Program-made: the position numbers and the translations under genes
NCBI GenBank assembly: GCA_003136575.1
Contig: PLEX01000153.1
Span: forward strand, 1-45,816
DNA from: Bryobacterales bacterium
Lineage (GTDB): Bacteria; Acidobacteriota; Terriglobia; Bryobacterales; Bryobacteraceae
Direction of reading: 5' to 3'
DNA length: 45,816 nucleotides
Notes under the pieces: model-generated
The model's database searches: none
What the model was told of the DNA's origin: nothing
The model's input: only the letters and a program-made list of their open reading frames with translations
In this document: one piece after another, positions 16,845 to 25,772 of the stretch
How the letters are laid out: the number at the start of each line of letters is the position of its first letter
Numbering within the stretch: the stretch's first letter is position 1

Positions 16845-18288
16845 TTTCGGGGCGGAGTTCGCAATGGCCACGCCAGCCAACGGGAGCGGTAAAGCGCCGT
16901 ATCGGTCGAACCTCTGTGCCGGGCGTTTCACCCAGGGCAGACAGAACTCGTATATCCGCAGGCGAAAAATCCACCAACGGCCGCGCACCGGGATCGAAAG
17001 CGCGACGGATCAGCGGGATGCGCTCAGGGTCGAAACCCATCAAGCGGGCGTGGACGTACTCAGCTACTGCCGGATTCAGTGCCCCCGTGAGAAATCCGGC
17101 CGCGACGGGCGTCGGCTTCAGCGGTCCTTCCCCTTCTCCCGCCACAATGGCGTCGGTAATGTTGATGAGTGTGCGTTGCCGCGTCGATTGGAGTCGGCCG
17201 TCGGATGAGCCATACAGTAGAATGCGGTTCAGATCGAGGCACATCCTCCAAACGGTGTCGTTGCCGTACCACGCGCCTTCGACGTTGTCGTCCGCGCCAG
17301 CGAATGCGGCAAGCTTGCGGCTGGCAGCCAACGCTCGCCCGAGCGCGTAACGCACGGACCGTGAACCCTGTTCGCGGTTCACAAAGTCGGCGACGTCTTC
17401 AGTCAAACCTTTCCAGGAAGGCGCTCCCGGGTAACAGTCTCCGCCGGAATCGCTTCCGCCTTTGCGGTGATGGGGCAAATATTCCTTGTGTCCATTGATG
17501 CCGACCAAATTCTTGAGGGCGCCGGTGATGCACGCCTTCATGTGGCATTTCAACTTGGGAATGTTCAGGACGACATCGGCGTCCAGAACTTCGCGCGCGA
17601 TCAGATACTTGTGGGAACCCCGGTGGTGAGCCGCAGTAAGCCGGTCGGGATCGTACACCGTCACGCGGAACTTGCCCGCATCGGCGTCGAGGGGTTGCAG
17701 CGCGCTTTCGTCGCCGAGATCGAACAAGACGAAGCGATCCATCGGGCGAACATCTTCCCGCCGTTTGGCTGCCGGGCGGCCGTCCGGATTCACCGTGCGG
17801 CGAAAGTCCACGATTTCGAGCGGAATGTTGCGTTCGCGAGCCCAAGCCTCCAGCGAGCCGAGTCCGGCTGCCTCGCGGAGCAAATGGAAATCGCAGCTTT
17901 GCAGCGGGGCGTCGCCGACAGTAATCGCGGCGGGACTCGTCAGCGCCACATATTCAAGAACGGCCTGGATGACGCTGGTGTGGGTGATCAGCGCCTCCAG
18001 GGTTGCCGGTCCCTGTGGAGCGTGGTAGACCCAATTCGGCTTGATCGCGATTCGGGATGCGGGCGAAATGAAATCGGCCAGCGGATTCCAGAGGGCTGTG
18101 TTCTGGTTGGGCCGGTCTAGTCCCCATATCTGAAAGAGTTGCCGGACGGCGGCGAGGGCAACTGTCGGGGCAGCGGAGTCGGGGAGTTCCGGTAAGGAGA
18201 TTCCAGCGACGCGGGGCAATACGTAACCTGCCGCATCGTTCGGAACGTGTGAAAGGGCAACGATCCTGTCGAGATCAGATGCGGGCAC
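16810..18288 (-). CDS. DUF362-domain protein
   Basis: This is a 492-residue protein with the DUF362 core: RIAIKPNWVY, ITVGDAPLQSCDF, DADVVLNIPKLKCHMKACITGALKNLVG and NITDAIVAGEGEGPLKPTP. Biochemical function of DUF362 is not established; some members carry ferredoxin domains, but here I see no Cys-rich 4Fe-4S motif. The start chosen is GTG 18288, overlapping the polymerase stop by 14 bases; the frame is open to 18378. It sits between a polymerase/ligase and an adenylate-forming enzyme, so a role in finishing or modifying the glycan is plausible but unproven. Confidence 0.85.
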   Translation of the reverse strand: MPASDLDRIVALSHVPNDAAGYVLPRVAGISLPELPDSAAPTVALAAVRQLFQIWGLDRPNQNTALWNPLADFISPASRIAIKPNWVYHAPQGPATLEALITHTSVIQAVLEYVALTSPAAITVGDAPLQSCDFHLLREAAGLGSLEAWARERNIPLEIVDFRRTVNPDGRPAAKRREDVRPMDRFVLFDLGDESALQPLDADAGKFRVTVYDPDRLTAAHHRGSHKYLIAREVLDADVVLNIPKLKCHMKACITGALKNLVGINGHKEYLPHHRKGGSDSGGDCYPGAPSWKGLTEDVADFVNREQGSRSVRYALGRALAASRKLAAFAGADDNVEGAWYGNDTVWRMCLDLNRILLYGSSDGRLQSTRQRTLINITDAIVAGEGEGPLKPTPVAAGFLTGALNPAVAEYVHARLMGFDPERIPLIRRAFDPGARPLVDFSPADIRVLSALGETPGTEVRPIRRFTAPVGWRGHCELRPENVPHEAHLASV

Positions 18289-19804
18289 TTGCGATTTCTC
18301 TCTGGGGAACTTGGTTGGAGCGTGTGATCGTCGGATTGAGCCGACCTGGTTCGCGCGGAACGACGCTCCAGACTCCAACGAGGGTCCAGTAAACCAACAT
18401 GAATTTCATATCCAGGAGGACCGTGTTGGCCATAACCATCGCCGTAAACAGACCCAGGGATATGGCGCGCAATAGAACGTTGAGTTGGCCCGCCGAGCCG
18501 GGCAGGTTCCGGCCGGACCACAAAAGACGCTTTAGCCTGACAAGAAGGAACGCCAGTGCCGCGATGCCGGGCACCCCCTGCTCAATTGCAATCGTGACGA
18601 ATTCATGGTGGGAATAGAAGCCGGCAGCCTCTAACTGGCCCCAAAAACCGACGCCTTCGACGTGACGGGAAAAGTACCACAGGCCTGCGACGTTCAGTGA
18701 GAGCCGCCCGGCAAAATCGCCGATTGGCAGCGATATCACGGTACTTACAATGCCTTCGGGAACTCCGACGCTTGCCATTAGAGCAGCTGAGTCGTCCAGG
18801 TTGGCGTTCAGGCCCACGCTCCCCTGGAGCTTTCTGTTTATGAATTCCGGTGCGATGACGCTAAAGGTGACCGCGCAGGCCACGACGATGGCCGCGACGC
18901 ATGCGACCTGAAACACTGCACTGACACGCACCGAACGATGCCTGAGTTTGGATGTTTCCCAGATGAAGTATCCAAACGCAACTGCCATTACCAGCAGGTC
19001 CGCGCGCTCCCCGATCAGCAGGCACGTCGTTACACAACCGAGCAAGCCGGCCGCGTTCAGGACTCCGAGCGCGGAGTTCCGCCTGTCGGATAACAAAATA
19101 GCGTTCAGGACTCCCACCAGGGACGCAAAGTAGCCCATGTCGTTACCGTAATCGAAGAACCAAAAGTAGGACCTAGCAAGGGCTGCGGAGGCGTCCGCGC
19201 TCATGAACAGGTTGATCCCTCGCGCTCCGCCGGCAGCGGAACCGAACTCAAAGTAATAAACAAGACCCAAAAGGATCGTAGTATTACCGGCAAGCGCCAA
19301 ACCGCGCAGCAGTTTTCGAAGCGAACTTTCGTCACACCTCCCGACGAACTGAGCGGCAACGCCGAACGAGGCAAGAGTGAGGATGTAGCGGATCGCGTAG
19401 GCGAGATAGATGATCCGATAGATCTCCGACCATACCAAGATGCCAATGAAGACCGAGAGGAGCACGGAACAAGACCACAGGACCATAGCCCGCCCGAAGG
19501 CGCGCGACTCGGGCGCTGCCTGGGTTCTCCAACGCCGGAATGCAAGTGCGAGAATGCCCGCCGCCAAGACCATATCTACGACAGAAAACCCCGGAGCGGC
19601 CGTCAGGGCAGCGCTCTCAATCGTGTAGCTGCCGATGGTGAACAGCTTTGGAAGCGGCGACGTGAACAGCAAGAGGGGCAGATACAGGCCAGGCCTTAAA
19701 ACCAAAGCAATGGTCAGCCCTGCCATAATGCACAGCACCAGCGCCAGGAAAAAAGGGTGGGTTGCCGAAGCATTCCACAGCAATAAAGTGCGAAGGTAGC
19801 CCAT
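18275..19804 (-). CDS. O-antigen ligase/polymerase family membrane protein
   Basis: This 509-residue polytopic membrane protein has roughly ten or more hydrophobic segments and a large periplasmic loop (about 290-390). The Wzy_C-type signature is visible in GVGFWGQLEAAGFYSHHEFVTIAIEQGVPG, where the HxEF-like segment is typical of O-antigen ligases (WaaL) and polymerases (Wzy). It would join glycan repeat units, or ligate them to an acceptor, on the periplasmic face. Its ATG follows the stop of the upstream glycosyltransferase with no gap. Polymerase versus ligase cannot be decided from sequence alone. Confidence 0.88.
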   Translation of the reverse strand: MGYLRTLLLWNASATHPFFLALVLCIMAGLTIALVLRPGLYLPLLLFTSPLPKLFTIGSYTIESAALTAAPGFSVVDMVLAAGILALAFRRWRTQAAPESRAFGRAMVLWSCSVLLSVFIGILVWSEIYRIIYLAYAIRYILTLASFGVAAQFVGRCDESSLRKLLRGLALAGNTTILLGLVYYFEFGSAAGGARGINLFMSADASAALARSYFWFFDYGNDMGYFASLVGVLNAILLSDRRNSALGVLNAAGLLGCVTTCLLIGERADLLVMAVAFGYFIWETSKLRHRSVRVSAVFQVACVAAIVVACAVTFSVIAPEFINRKLQGSVGLNANLDDSAALMASVGVPEGIVSTVISLPIGDFAGRLSLNVAGLWYFSRHVEGVGFWGQLEAAGFYSHHEFVTIAIEQGVPGIAALAFLLVRLKRLLWSGRNLPGSAGQLNVLLRAISLGLFTAMVMANTVLLDMKFMLVYWTLVGVWSVVPREPGRLNPTITRSNQVPQREIASARI

Positions 19805-20983
19805 CTAATTCGTCACAGTCGAGTAAAATTCGAGCATCGATCCACGCATGGCCGCTGCCGAGAGGCTTCCCTCCAGTATTACAGTCCGCCCGCGACTCCC
19901 CAATTCGGCGCGACGGTCGCGGTCGGAAATCAATTCCTCGAGAGCGGAGGCGACCCGGTCCACGAGCGACGCCCGGCGTTCCACCCGGATACGGCGCACC
20001 AGTTCGGCCGGTTCCAGGTGGTGGATACCGAATTCGTCGAATATCTGGTGATCCGGTTCCAATTGGATGGCGTTGTTTGTTAAGCGAAGAAGGTCGGAAA
20101 GTCCCGAATTCAGGCGCATTGCAACGATCGGCAGGCCGAACGCCGATGCTTCGAGCAGCGCCAAGCCATATGAGTCCGCCATACCGAGCATCACAAATAT
20201 GTCGGCGCGAGAGTAAAAGCGCGCGAATAGCTCCTGGCGGCTGAAGTTCGGCTCGTAAAAATCGACAATCCCGGCCAGTTCTTCCCGGTAGTGGCGGCAT
20301 TCCGGCGGCAGGTCGCAAATAAAGTCAGCCCGGAAGTCGAATTCGTTTTTCAGTTTCTTCACGGCTTCGAGAAAAAGAGCGCCCCCTTTTACCCAGAATC
20401 CTCTGGCAACAAACAAGAGTCTCGGCTTGGTGGAAGGTTTGCGAATCGGCTGAGCCTCGGCCGGAAATGCCAGCGTGGGGTAAATGACGCGTACTTTGTC
20501 ATTTAGCCGCGCCTCCGGGAATAGTTTGCAGAACGACTGCCTGGCGCTGTCCGACCAGACCCGAATGGCGCGGCAAGATGGCTGCGACAGGGTCATCCGC
20601 AAATGTTCGACAAAACGTGCATTGCTTAGCAATCGAGGGGAGTAGAAGCCAAGGACGTTCACATTTTCGTAGTCGCCAATCCACGGCGAATCGCCGTAAA
20701 TCAGGTGGCTGCAGCAATGTATCAGGCGCCCCCGAGAGGCCGACCTGAGCATGATCCCGCTGCGGAGCCGCTGGTACGAGATCGCTCCCAGGCTGGACCG
20801 GCGCACCTGGGCGGCCAGGCGACTCGCGAATGGCACGGCACGCATTGCGACGCCCGCTCTGTTTCCGGCTTCAGGGACCTGTGCTCCCAGAACGCTATAG
20901 GCTACGTCGCCGCTAAGAATGTTGCGCATCTCGGCCATCGCGGGATGGCCAGGCAGAGAAAGTGTGACATTAAGTCCGGGCAT
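19805..20983 (-). CDS. Glycosyltransferase family 4
   Basis: This 392-residue GT-B protein shows RLLFVARGFWVKGGALFLEAVKKL in the C-domain and the donor-site helix MLGMADSYGLALLEASAFGLPIVAMR. The N-terminal domain is divergent (LSLPGHPAMAEMRNILSG...). The start at ATG 20983 is directly preceded by an alternative GTG at 20986. It ends one base before the polymerase ATG. Donor and acceptor are not predictable. Confidence 0.88.
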   Translation of the reverse strand: MPGLNVTLSLPGHPAMAEMRNILSGDVAYSVLGAQVPEAGNRAGVAMRAVPFASRLAAQVRRSSLGAISYQRLRSGIMLRSASRGRLIHCCSHLIYGDSPWIGDYENVNVLGFYSPRLLSNARFVEHLRMTLSQPSCRAIRVWSDSARQSFCKLFPEARLNDKVRVIYPTLAFPAEAQPIRKPSTKPRLLFVARGFWVKGGALFLEAVKKLKNEFDFRADFICDLPPECRHYREELAGIVDFYEPNFSRQELFARFYSRADIFVMLGMADSYGLALLEASAFGLPIVAMRLNSGLSDLLRLTNNAIQLEPDHQIFDEFGIHHLEPAELVRRIRVERRASLVDRVASALEELISDRDRRAELGSRGRTVILEGSLSAAAMRGSMLEFYSTVTN

Positions 20984-21039
20984 CACGTCTCTGGCGCACG
21001 GTCGCCCGGATCGCAGATCGGATAATCATCTCCGGGGCT

Positions 21040-22137
21040 TCATACTACGGGCACCAGGGCGATCAGAGGGCCCTTGCCCGGCGTCAGCCTTCGCTTCAGC
21101 GCGAGTGCGGGGCGCTCGATTACCCAATACGATGCTTCCGCGCACAGGAATATCGCGATCAAATTCGCCGGAAACTTCACGAATCGTTCCGTATCCAGGC
21201 CGGTGAACATTTGTTGCCAAAGGTAGAGGCTGTATGAAATCAGGCCGATGTGGCGAACCGGCCGAAGGTTCAGCAGCCGGCCGGCTACGGAATTCGGCCG
21301 GAGAACAACATAGACCAGAATGATCCCGATGCAGAGTGCCTCTGTACTGTATCCGATCAGGGGGCGAAATGCCCGGTAGTTGCGATCCAGATACGGGTCG
21401 ATGATATACAAGTACAGGGCTGACGGCGCCGCGTAACGTAGCCTTCCGAGCGAAGGCAAGAGCCGGTCGAATCTATCCGCATCCATCGCGAGGGCGATGG
21501 CGCAGCCTGCGAGAAAATGGTCTGGCAGCAGAAGTAAAGTCGTATGAATCCGTTGCTGGTACACGGGCGGCACCAGCAAAAAGGCGGCGATGCGCACCAG
21601 CGGCGCGACGAAGAAAAACGCCGCCACATTGCGGAGATTCGCCGCGGAGCGCAGCCTCTTCACAAAAGACGGCCAGATCAGGTAGAACTGTTCTTCCAGG
21701 CTCAGACTCCAAAGATGGCCGAAGATCCATATGCCGCTATATGGGCCGATGTTCCACGTGTACGTCAAGGCGAAGAGAAATGCCGCGCGAGGAAGGACGC
21801 AGGCTCCTGCCATCGTCATGATTCCCACGATCGCGACGAACGCATAAAACGGCGGAAAGATTCGAAGCGTTCTTCGAAGATAAAAGGCGCGGAGGTCGAT
21901 CCCGCCGGCTTCGCTCCGTTCCTTCAGCAGCAGATGCGTGATCAGGAAGCCGCTGATGACGAAGAACATCGCCACACCCAACTCCCCCTGCCTGAACGGT
22001 TGCAGCAACGGTATCGCGTCAAGCTGCGGCGAGCGAAGGTGGCCCAGGATGACCGATAAAACCGAGAATGCGCGCAGCCCGTCGAGCGATGGAATTGACC
22101 TCTCCCGCTCTCCCTTACCTACGTGAGTCAGATTCAC
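21040..22137 (-). CDS. Acyltransferase 3 (OafA/YrhL) family membrane protein
   Basis: These ten-helix membrane enzymes move acetyl or other acyl groups onto surface glycans. Visible family marks are IPSLDGLRAFSVLSVILGHL, FFVISGFLITHLLLKE, FYLRRTLRIFP and LWSLSLEEQFYLIWP. The start is GTG 22137, overlapping the upstream glycosyltransferase stop by 23 bases; 365 residues is normal. It lacks a C-terminal SGNH domain, so it resembles the membrane-only subgroup. First of three such genes in the operon (counting from the 3' end). Confidence 0.93.
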   Translation of the reverse strand: MNLTHVGKGERERSIPSLDGLRAFSVLSVILGHLRSPQLDAIPLLQPFRQGELGVAMFFVISGFLITHLLLKERSEAGGIDLRAFYLRRTLRIFPPFYAFVAIVGIMTMAGACVLPRAAFLFALTYTWNIGPYSGIWIFGHLWSLSLEEQFYLIWPSFVKRLRSAANLRNVAAFFFVAPLVRIAAFLLVPPVYQQRIHTTLLLLPDHFLAGCAIALAMDADRFDRLLPSLGRLRYAAPSALYLYIIDPYLDRNYRAFRPLIGYSTEALCIGIILVYVVLRPNSVAGRLLNLRPVRHIGLISYSLYLWQQMFTGLDTERFVKFPANLIAIFLCAEASYWVIERPALALKRRLTPGKGPLIALVPVV

Positions 22138-23446
22138 TGTTGGCGCTCTTTTCGGTGTGGCTCCGCCGGGATGGCAGCAGGTCCGTGTAGAGATCGGCAT
22201 GAGTCTCTGCCACCTGGGTCCATGAGAGCGTCGGCGGGGATGCACCGAGACTAGCGTCCCTTTCGCTTCTTCTTGTGCAATTGACGTATTCCGAGTGGTT
22301 GGCCAGAAGCTCCCGAAGTGCCTGGCGCACTTCCTCCGGATTGCCGGGGTCGGCTGTCACGCCTAGATTCTGCGCCTCAACCCTGGCCCCAATTTCCCCA
22401 AAACAGGTGGCCAGAACTGGAACGCGGTACTTTTGACACAATGAGAGGATGCCACTTGAGCCGTCGCTGTCGCGATAGAGTAATGCCACGACGTTCACTG
22501 CGCCAAACAGACCGGACATTGCGTTCTCAGGAACAAACGTTCTCCGGATGATGGTTTTCCCGGCCCAACCCGCCTCTCTCGCTACTTCTTCGGGGTCGGG
22601 GGCGATCCATCTTGCAGTGTCGCCGATCAGGAGCACCCGAAAGTCTTGTGGTAATCCGCGAAGGGCCTGAAATAATTCGATATAGCCTTTTCTGGGCGCA
22701 ATACAGCCGATCACGGCCACAATCGGGCCGTCGTCTGGCAAGTCCAGCGACTCTCTGTACTTGCTGCGCTTCTCCTGAGCCGTCGCTTCCGGCGATTCCT
22801 CTGCCGGAAGCGGGATAATACGGACGGCCCCTGGCCCGACAGCCCTGGCCCAACCGGCCTCCAGCGCCCTCGTCTGGACGACAAGCGTGAGTTTGCTTTG
22901 GCGACACATTTTACGCAACTTCCGGACGCTCCAGCCAAAGGCCTCAGGCGGCGCAAACGTAGTGACCACAATCCGCGCGGGTGCGCGGAGAACAAGAGCG
23001 AGACACGCGATGACGAGTCCGGACGGTGGGCAAAGAAGGTGAATGACGCGGAGGCCGTTGCCGGACTGGGCTTTTCCGGTTGCAAACAAGACGGTGACGG
23101 CGGTGGCGGCGACGTTATAGAAGTAGATCTGCCACCGCCAGCGGACGCTCGACGGCGAGGCGGTTCCACCGTGTGGTACGCCACTGACTTTGCCGAAAAG
23201 CCTCTTGAGCCAAGGCGGGAAACCCGACGAAACGCGTCGGACATCACAGCCCGTTTTCTCAAGAACGAGGTCCGCATCGTCGTGCATTCCGTCGAACGTC
23301 AGCAGCGTCGGCCGAAGTCCGGCCCTGGCCAGGCTCGACGCCAGGTTACCGGCAAACCACGATTGGTGCCCTGTGCTGCGCCCGAGCGGTTCGACGACGA
23401 TCAATTCGAAGCTGCCCGTTGCGGGAACCGAGGGAGCAGGTCCCAT
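22115..23446 (-). CDS. Glycosyltransferase family 4 (divergent)
   Basis: This 443-residue GT-B type protein has ELIVVEPLGRSTGHQSWFAGNLA in the N-domain, VIGCIAPRKGYIELFQAL in the C-domain, and the donor-site region VVALLYRDSDGSSGILSLCQKYRVPVLAT, in which the usual E-x7-E is altered. The ATG at 23446 is used; a TTG at 23518 would add 24 residues of no clear homology. It lies 88 bases after the acyltransferase stop (23535). Confidence 0.8.
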   Translation of the reverse strand: MGPAPSVPATGSFELIVVEPLGRSTGHQSWFAGNLASSLARAGLRPTLLTFDGMHDDADLVLEKTGCDVRRVSSGFPPWLKRLFGKVSGVPHGGTASPSSVRWRWQIYFYNVAATAVTVLFATGKAQSGNGLRVIHLLCPPSGLVIACLALVLRAPARIVVTTFAPPEAFGWSVRKLRKMCRQSKLTLVVQTRALEAGWARAVGPGAVRIIPLPAEESPEATAQEKRSKYRESLDLPDDGPIVAVIGCIAPRKGYIELFQALRGLPQDFRVLLIGDTARWIAPDPEEVAREAGWAGKTIIRRTFVPENAMSGLFGAVNVVALLYRDSDGSSGILSLCQKYRVPVLATCFGEIGARVEAQNLGVTADPGNPEEVRQALRELLANHSEYVNCTRRSERDASLGASPPTLSWTQVAETHADLYTDLLPSRRSHTEKSANSESDSRR

Positions 23447-23534
23447 AGCTTCCGTTATTTGCGCCGCCCTGTTCGTCCCCTTACCGCCCGCGACGCCTCT
23501 ATCCTCAATATGGTCCAATCACGCCGCCTGGATG

Positions 23535-24677
23535 TTAAACCGCGACTGCCGCGGTTCCGCGTGGTTCCGATACGTTCGCCCGAAAGTGTTCCTTAAACGC
23601 GCTCATTTTCTTCTCGATCAGGTTCCAGCTGAGGACGGCAACCAGGTAGGTTATGAGGAAGCCCGCGGCCATGGTCAACAGCATTTGTCCCCAAAATCCA
23701 TGAAATTCAGCCCTGACCACCTGCCTCACGACGAGTATGATCGGATAGTGGAAAACGTACATGGCGTAGCTGTATTTGCCCAATGCACGAAGGGGGCGGG
23801 CCGAAAGCGCTGCAGTGAGCCATGGCGGCGGCGCCATGGCAAGTGAGAGAAGCCCTGCGAAGGAAACGGCAAGAAGGGATGGGCCAAAGACCGACATCGC
23901 CGGCGTGGCGAAGATGGAGGAGCTTTCAAGAATCACCACGGCGCAGAGCAGCGAAATTGCCATCAACGATGCCCGGCGGAATCCCTGTGTAGCACCTCCC
24001 TCAAAAAGCACCGTGGCCAGCAACGCGCCCGCCGCAAGCTCATCGAAACGGCAGAAAGTATAGTGATAAAGGGCATCGGAGCTGAAGCCGGACAGTAATA
24101 ACGAAGCGCGAACGATGAGCGCCACTGCCATTATTGCGATGCAAATTGGCTTCATCCGACGGGCGTACAGGAACACGACAAGGGGCCATATCGTGTAGAA
24201 CTGTTCTTCTATCGCGAGTGACCAAAAGTGTCCAATCGCGACCGGATTGTGCCCGATTCCCCAGTTTTCGAGGTAAAGCCAGAACCAGAACTGGTCGATC
24301 GAGGGGTAAGACACTCCCGAAGGAATGCCGTTGAAATACTCCGGCACATGGAAGTGACGGAACAACGGTGCGACGACCCAAAACCATGCTCCTATCGAGA
24401 GATATGCAATCGGGAAGATGCGCAGACATCGTCTCGCATAGAAAGACCGAAAGTAGTTCGATGCCAGGCGAGTCCGCAGAAGTATCCCGGTAATCAGAAG
24501 GCCGGATAAGACAAAGAATAAATCGACACCAGCCCAGCCGAAATTCAACAGCATCGCGGCGGCGTTCTGGAGAATGCCTTTCGGAGGTACAGTCGTGGAG
24601 CTGAAGTGATGCAACATCACGGTCGCAACGGCGATTCCGCGCACTCCGTCGAGTTCTGGTAACCTTCGCTCGCTCAT
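23535..24677 (-). CDS. Acyltransferase 3 (OafA/YrhL) family membrane protein
   Basis: This 380-residue integral membrane acyltransferase has LPELDGVRGIAVATVMLHHF, LFFVLSGLLITGILLRTR, FYARRCLRIFPIAYL and FWSLAIEEQFYTIWP. Final segments (GKYSYAMYVFHYPIILVV) match the last helices of the family. It is likely to O-acylate the surface glycan, with the donor side in the cytosol. The ATG at 24677 begins at the homology. About 100 bases separate it from the upstream FkbM gene, one of the larger gaps in the operon. Confidence 0.94.
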   Translation of the reverse strand: MSERRLPELDGVRGIAVATVMLHHFSSTTVPPKGILQNAAAMLLNFGWAGVDLFFVLSGLLITGILLRTRLASNYFRSFYARRCLRIFPIAYLSIGAWFWVVAPLFRHFHVPEYFNGIPSGVSYPSIDQFWFWLYLENWGIGHNPVAIGHFWSLAIEEQFYTIWPLVVFLYARRMKPICIAIMAVALIVRASLLLSGFSSDALYHYTFCRFDELAAGALLATVLFEGGATQGFRRASLMAISLLCAVVILESSSIFATPAMSVFGPSLLAVSFAGLLSLAMAPPPWLTAALSARPLRALGKYSYAMYVFHYPIILVVRQVVRAEFHGFWGQMLLTMAAGFLITYLVAVLSWNLIEKKMSAFKEHFRANVSEPRGTAAVAV

Positions 24678-24779
24678 ATTGGCCGAGAGCCGGGCGGCGA
24701 CGGCCTCGGTGGTGGCCGGAGCCTGCGGGTCTCGTGCGTGCCAGGCTGGCTACAGTTGCGGGCGTTAGTGGGCATTTGC

Positions 24780-25772
24780 CTAAGACGACAAGATCTGACG
24801 AATTCCACGCTTGACAGCTCCTGGCACCAGGGAATTGAGCGGACGCACTATCGGCCAGAGCCTCGACACGACCCCGAACCTCATAGCCTCAGTTGTTCGG
24901 CGATGCATCAGCGCAACTGATTCTTCGTTTTGCCCGAACCGTTCGGCGGCCGCTATCGCCAGATCGAGCGCAAACCCCACTTGCCCCGTCAGCATGGCGA
25001 AAGTCCACAGCAGCGCATAGTCGGCGAGTGGAGCGTGGCGCTCTTCGAGCGACGGAATCGTCCGCAGATACCGTGCCTCGCACCAGCCGGGGCTTGTACG
25101 GATCGACGCATGCACCGCGCCTGAACCGAATCCCCGGGCCTCCAGCGCCACCCGTGTCTTCCGCCGCATCCGAACCGCACCGACGACATTCAGATCCGAC
25201 AGCCAGAATCCGTTTTCCATCATCTGCCGGTGAGTTTCCGGAAACATATCTTCGTCATGGTACATGTTGAAGAGACTTGACTCCAGATCCGCGGCAAGAA
25301 CGTCCCGAAGCTTTGAACCCAGTCCCATGAAGATTCGCAGATCGGTTCCCTGGCTGTCGATCTTCACCCAGTGGGCGGCCGGCAAACCGAGATCGTCCAA
25401 AGCCTTATCGAGGGTGGTCGCCGGCACAGTGGTTTTTCGGTCGACGTCGAAGAAAGGGGCGATGAAGTAATCCGCCAACGACTTGGCGTCGGGCTCCAGC
25501 GTGCTGGAACAATAAGGACTTGCCGTGAGGATAAATCCGACGGTTTCGTTCGCGCCGCTTCCCGCGACCGCCCGATTCACGATTACGGACTTTCGGAAGG
25601 CCCCGTCTCTTATCGTCTTAATTTCGCGGAGGTCGGGGTCGAATCCTACGTATATGGACGATGCGCCGATTCTCTGCCAGATCTCCGGAGGGCCTCCGGA
25701 CGCGCCGACGTCTACCAACACGGGGGAGATATTCAGGCGCGCGATCAGTTCCGAGGGATTCTTCCACTTCAC
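24780..25772 (-). CDS. FkbM-family methyltransferase (longer form)
   Basis: This 330-residue protein has VLVDVGASGGPPEIWQRI as the SAM-binding loop, YVGFDPDLREIK, and a variant FkbM core WVKIDSQGTDLRIFMGLG in place of IDVEG. The extra C-terminal ~90 residues, rich in Ala and Leu, are not part of the methyltransferase fold. The start is GTG, overlapping the flippase stop as GTGA. It probably O-methylates a glycan building block; a different target cannot be excluded because the core motif is altered. Confidence 0.82.
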   Translation of the reverse strand: MKWKNPSELIARLNISPVLVDVGASGGPPEIWQRIGASSIYVGFDPDLREIKTIRDGAFRKSVIVNRAVAGSGANETVGFILTASPYCSSTLEPDAKSLADYFIAPFFDVDRKTTVPATTLDKALDDLGLPAAHWVKIDSQGTDLRIFMGLGSKLRDVLAADLESSLFNMYHDEDMFPETHRQMMENGFWLSDLNVVGAVRMRRKTRVALEARGFGSGAVHASIRTSPGWCEARYLRTIPSLEERHAPLADYALLWTFAMLTGQVGFALDLAIAAAERFGQNEESVALMHRRTTEAMRFGVVSRLWPIVRPLNSLVPGAVKRGIRQILSS

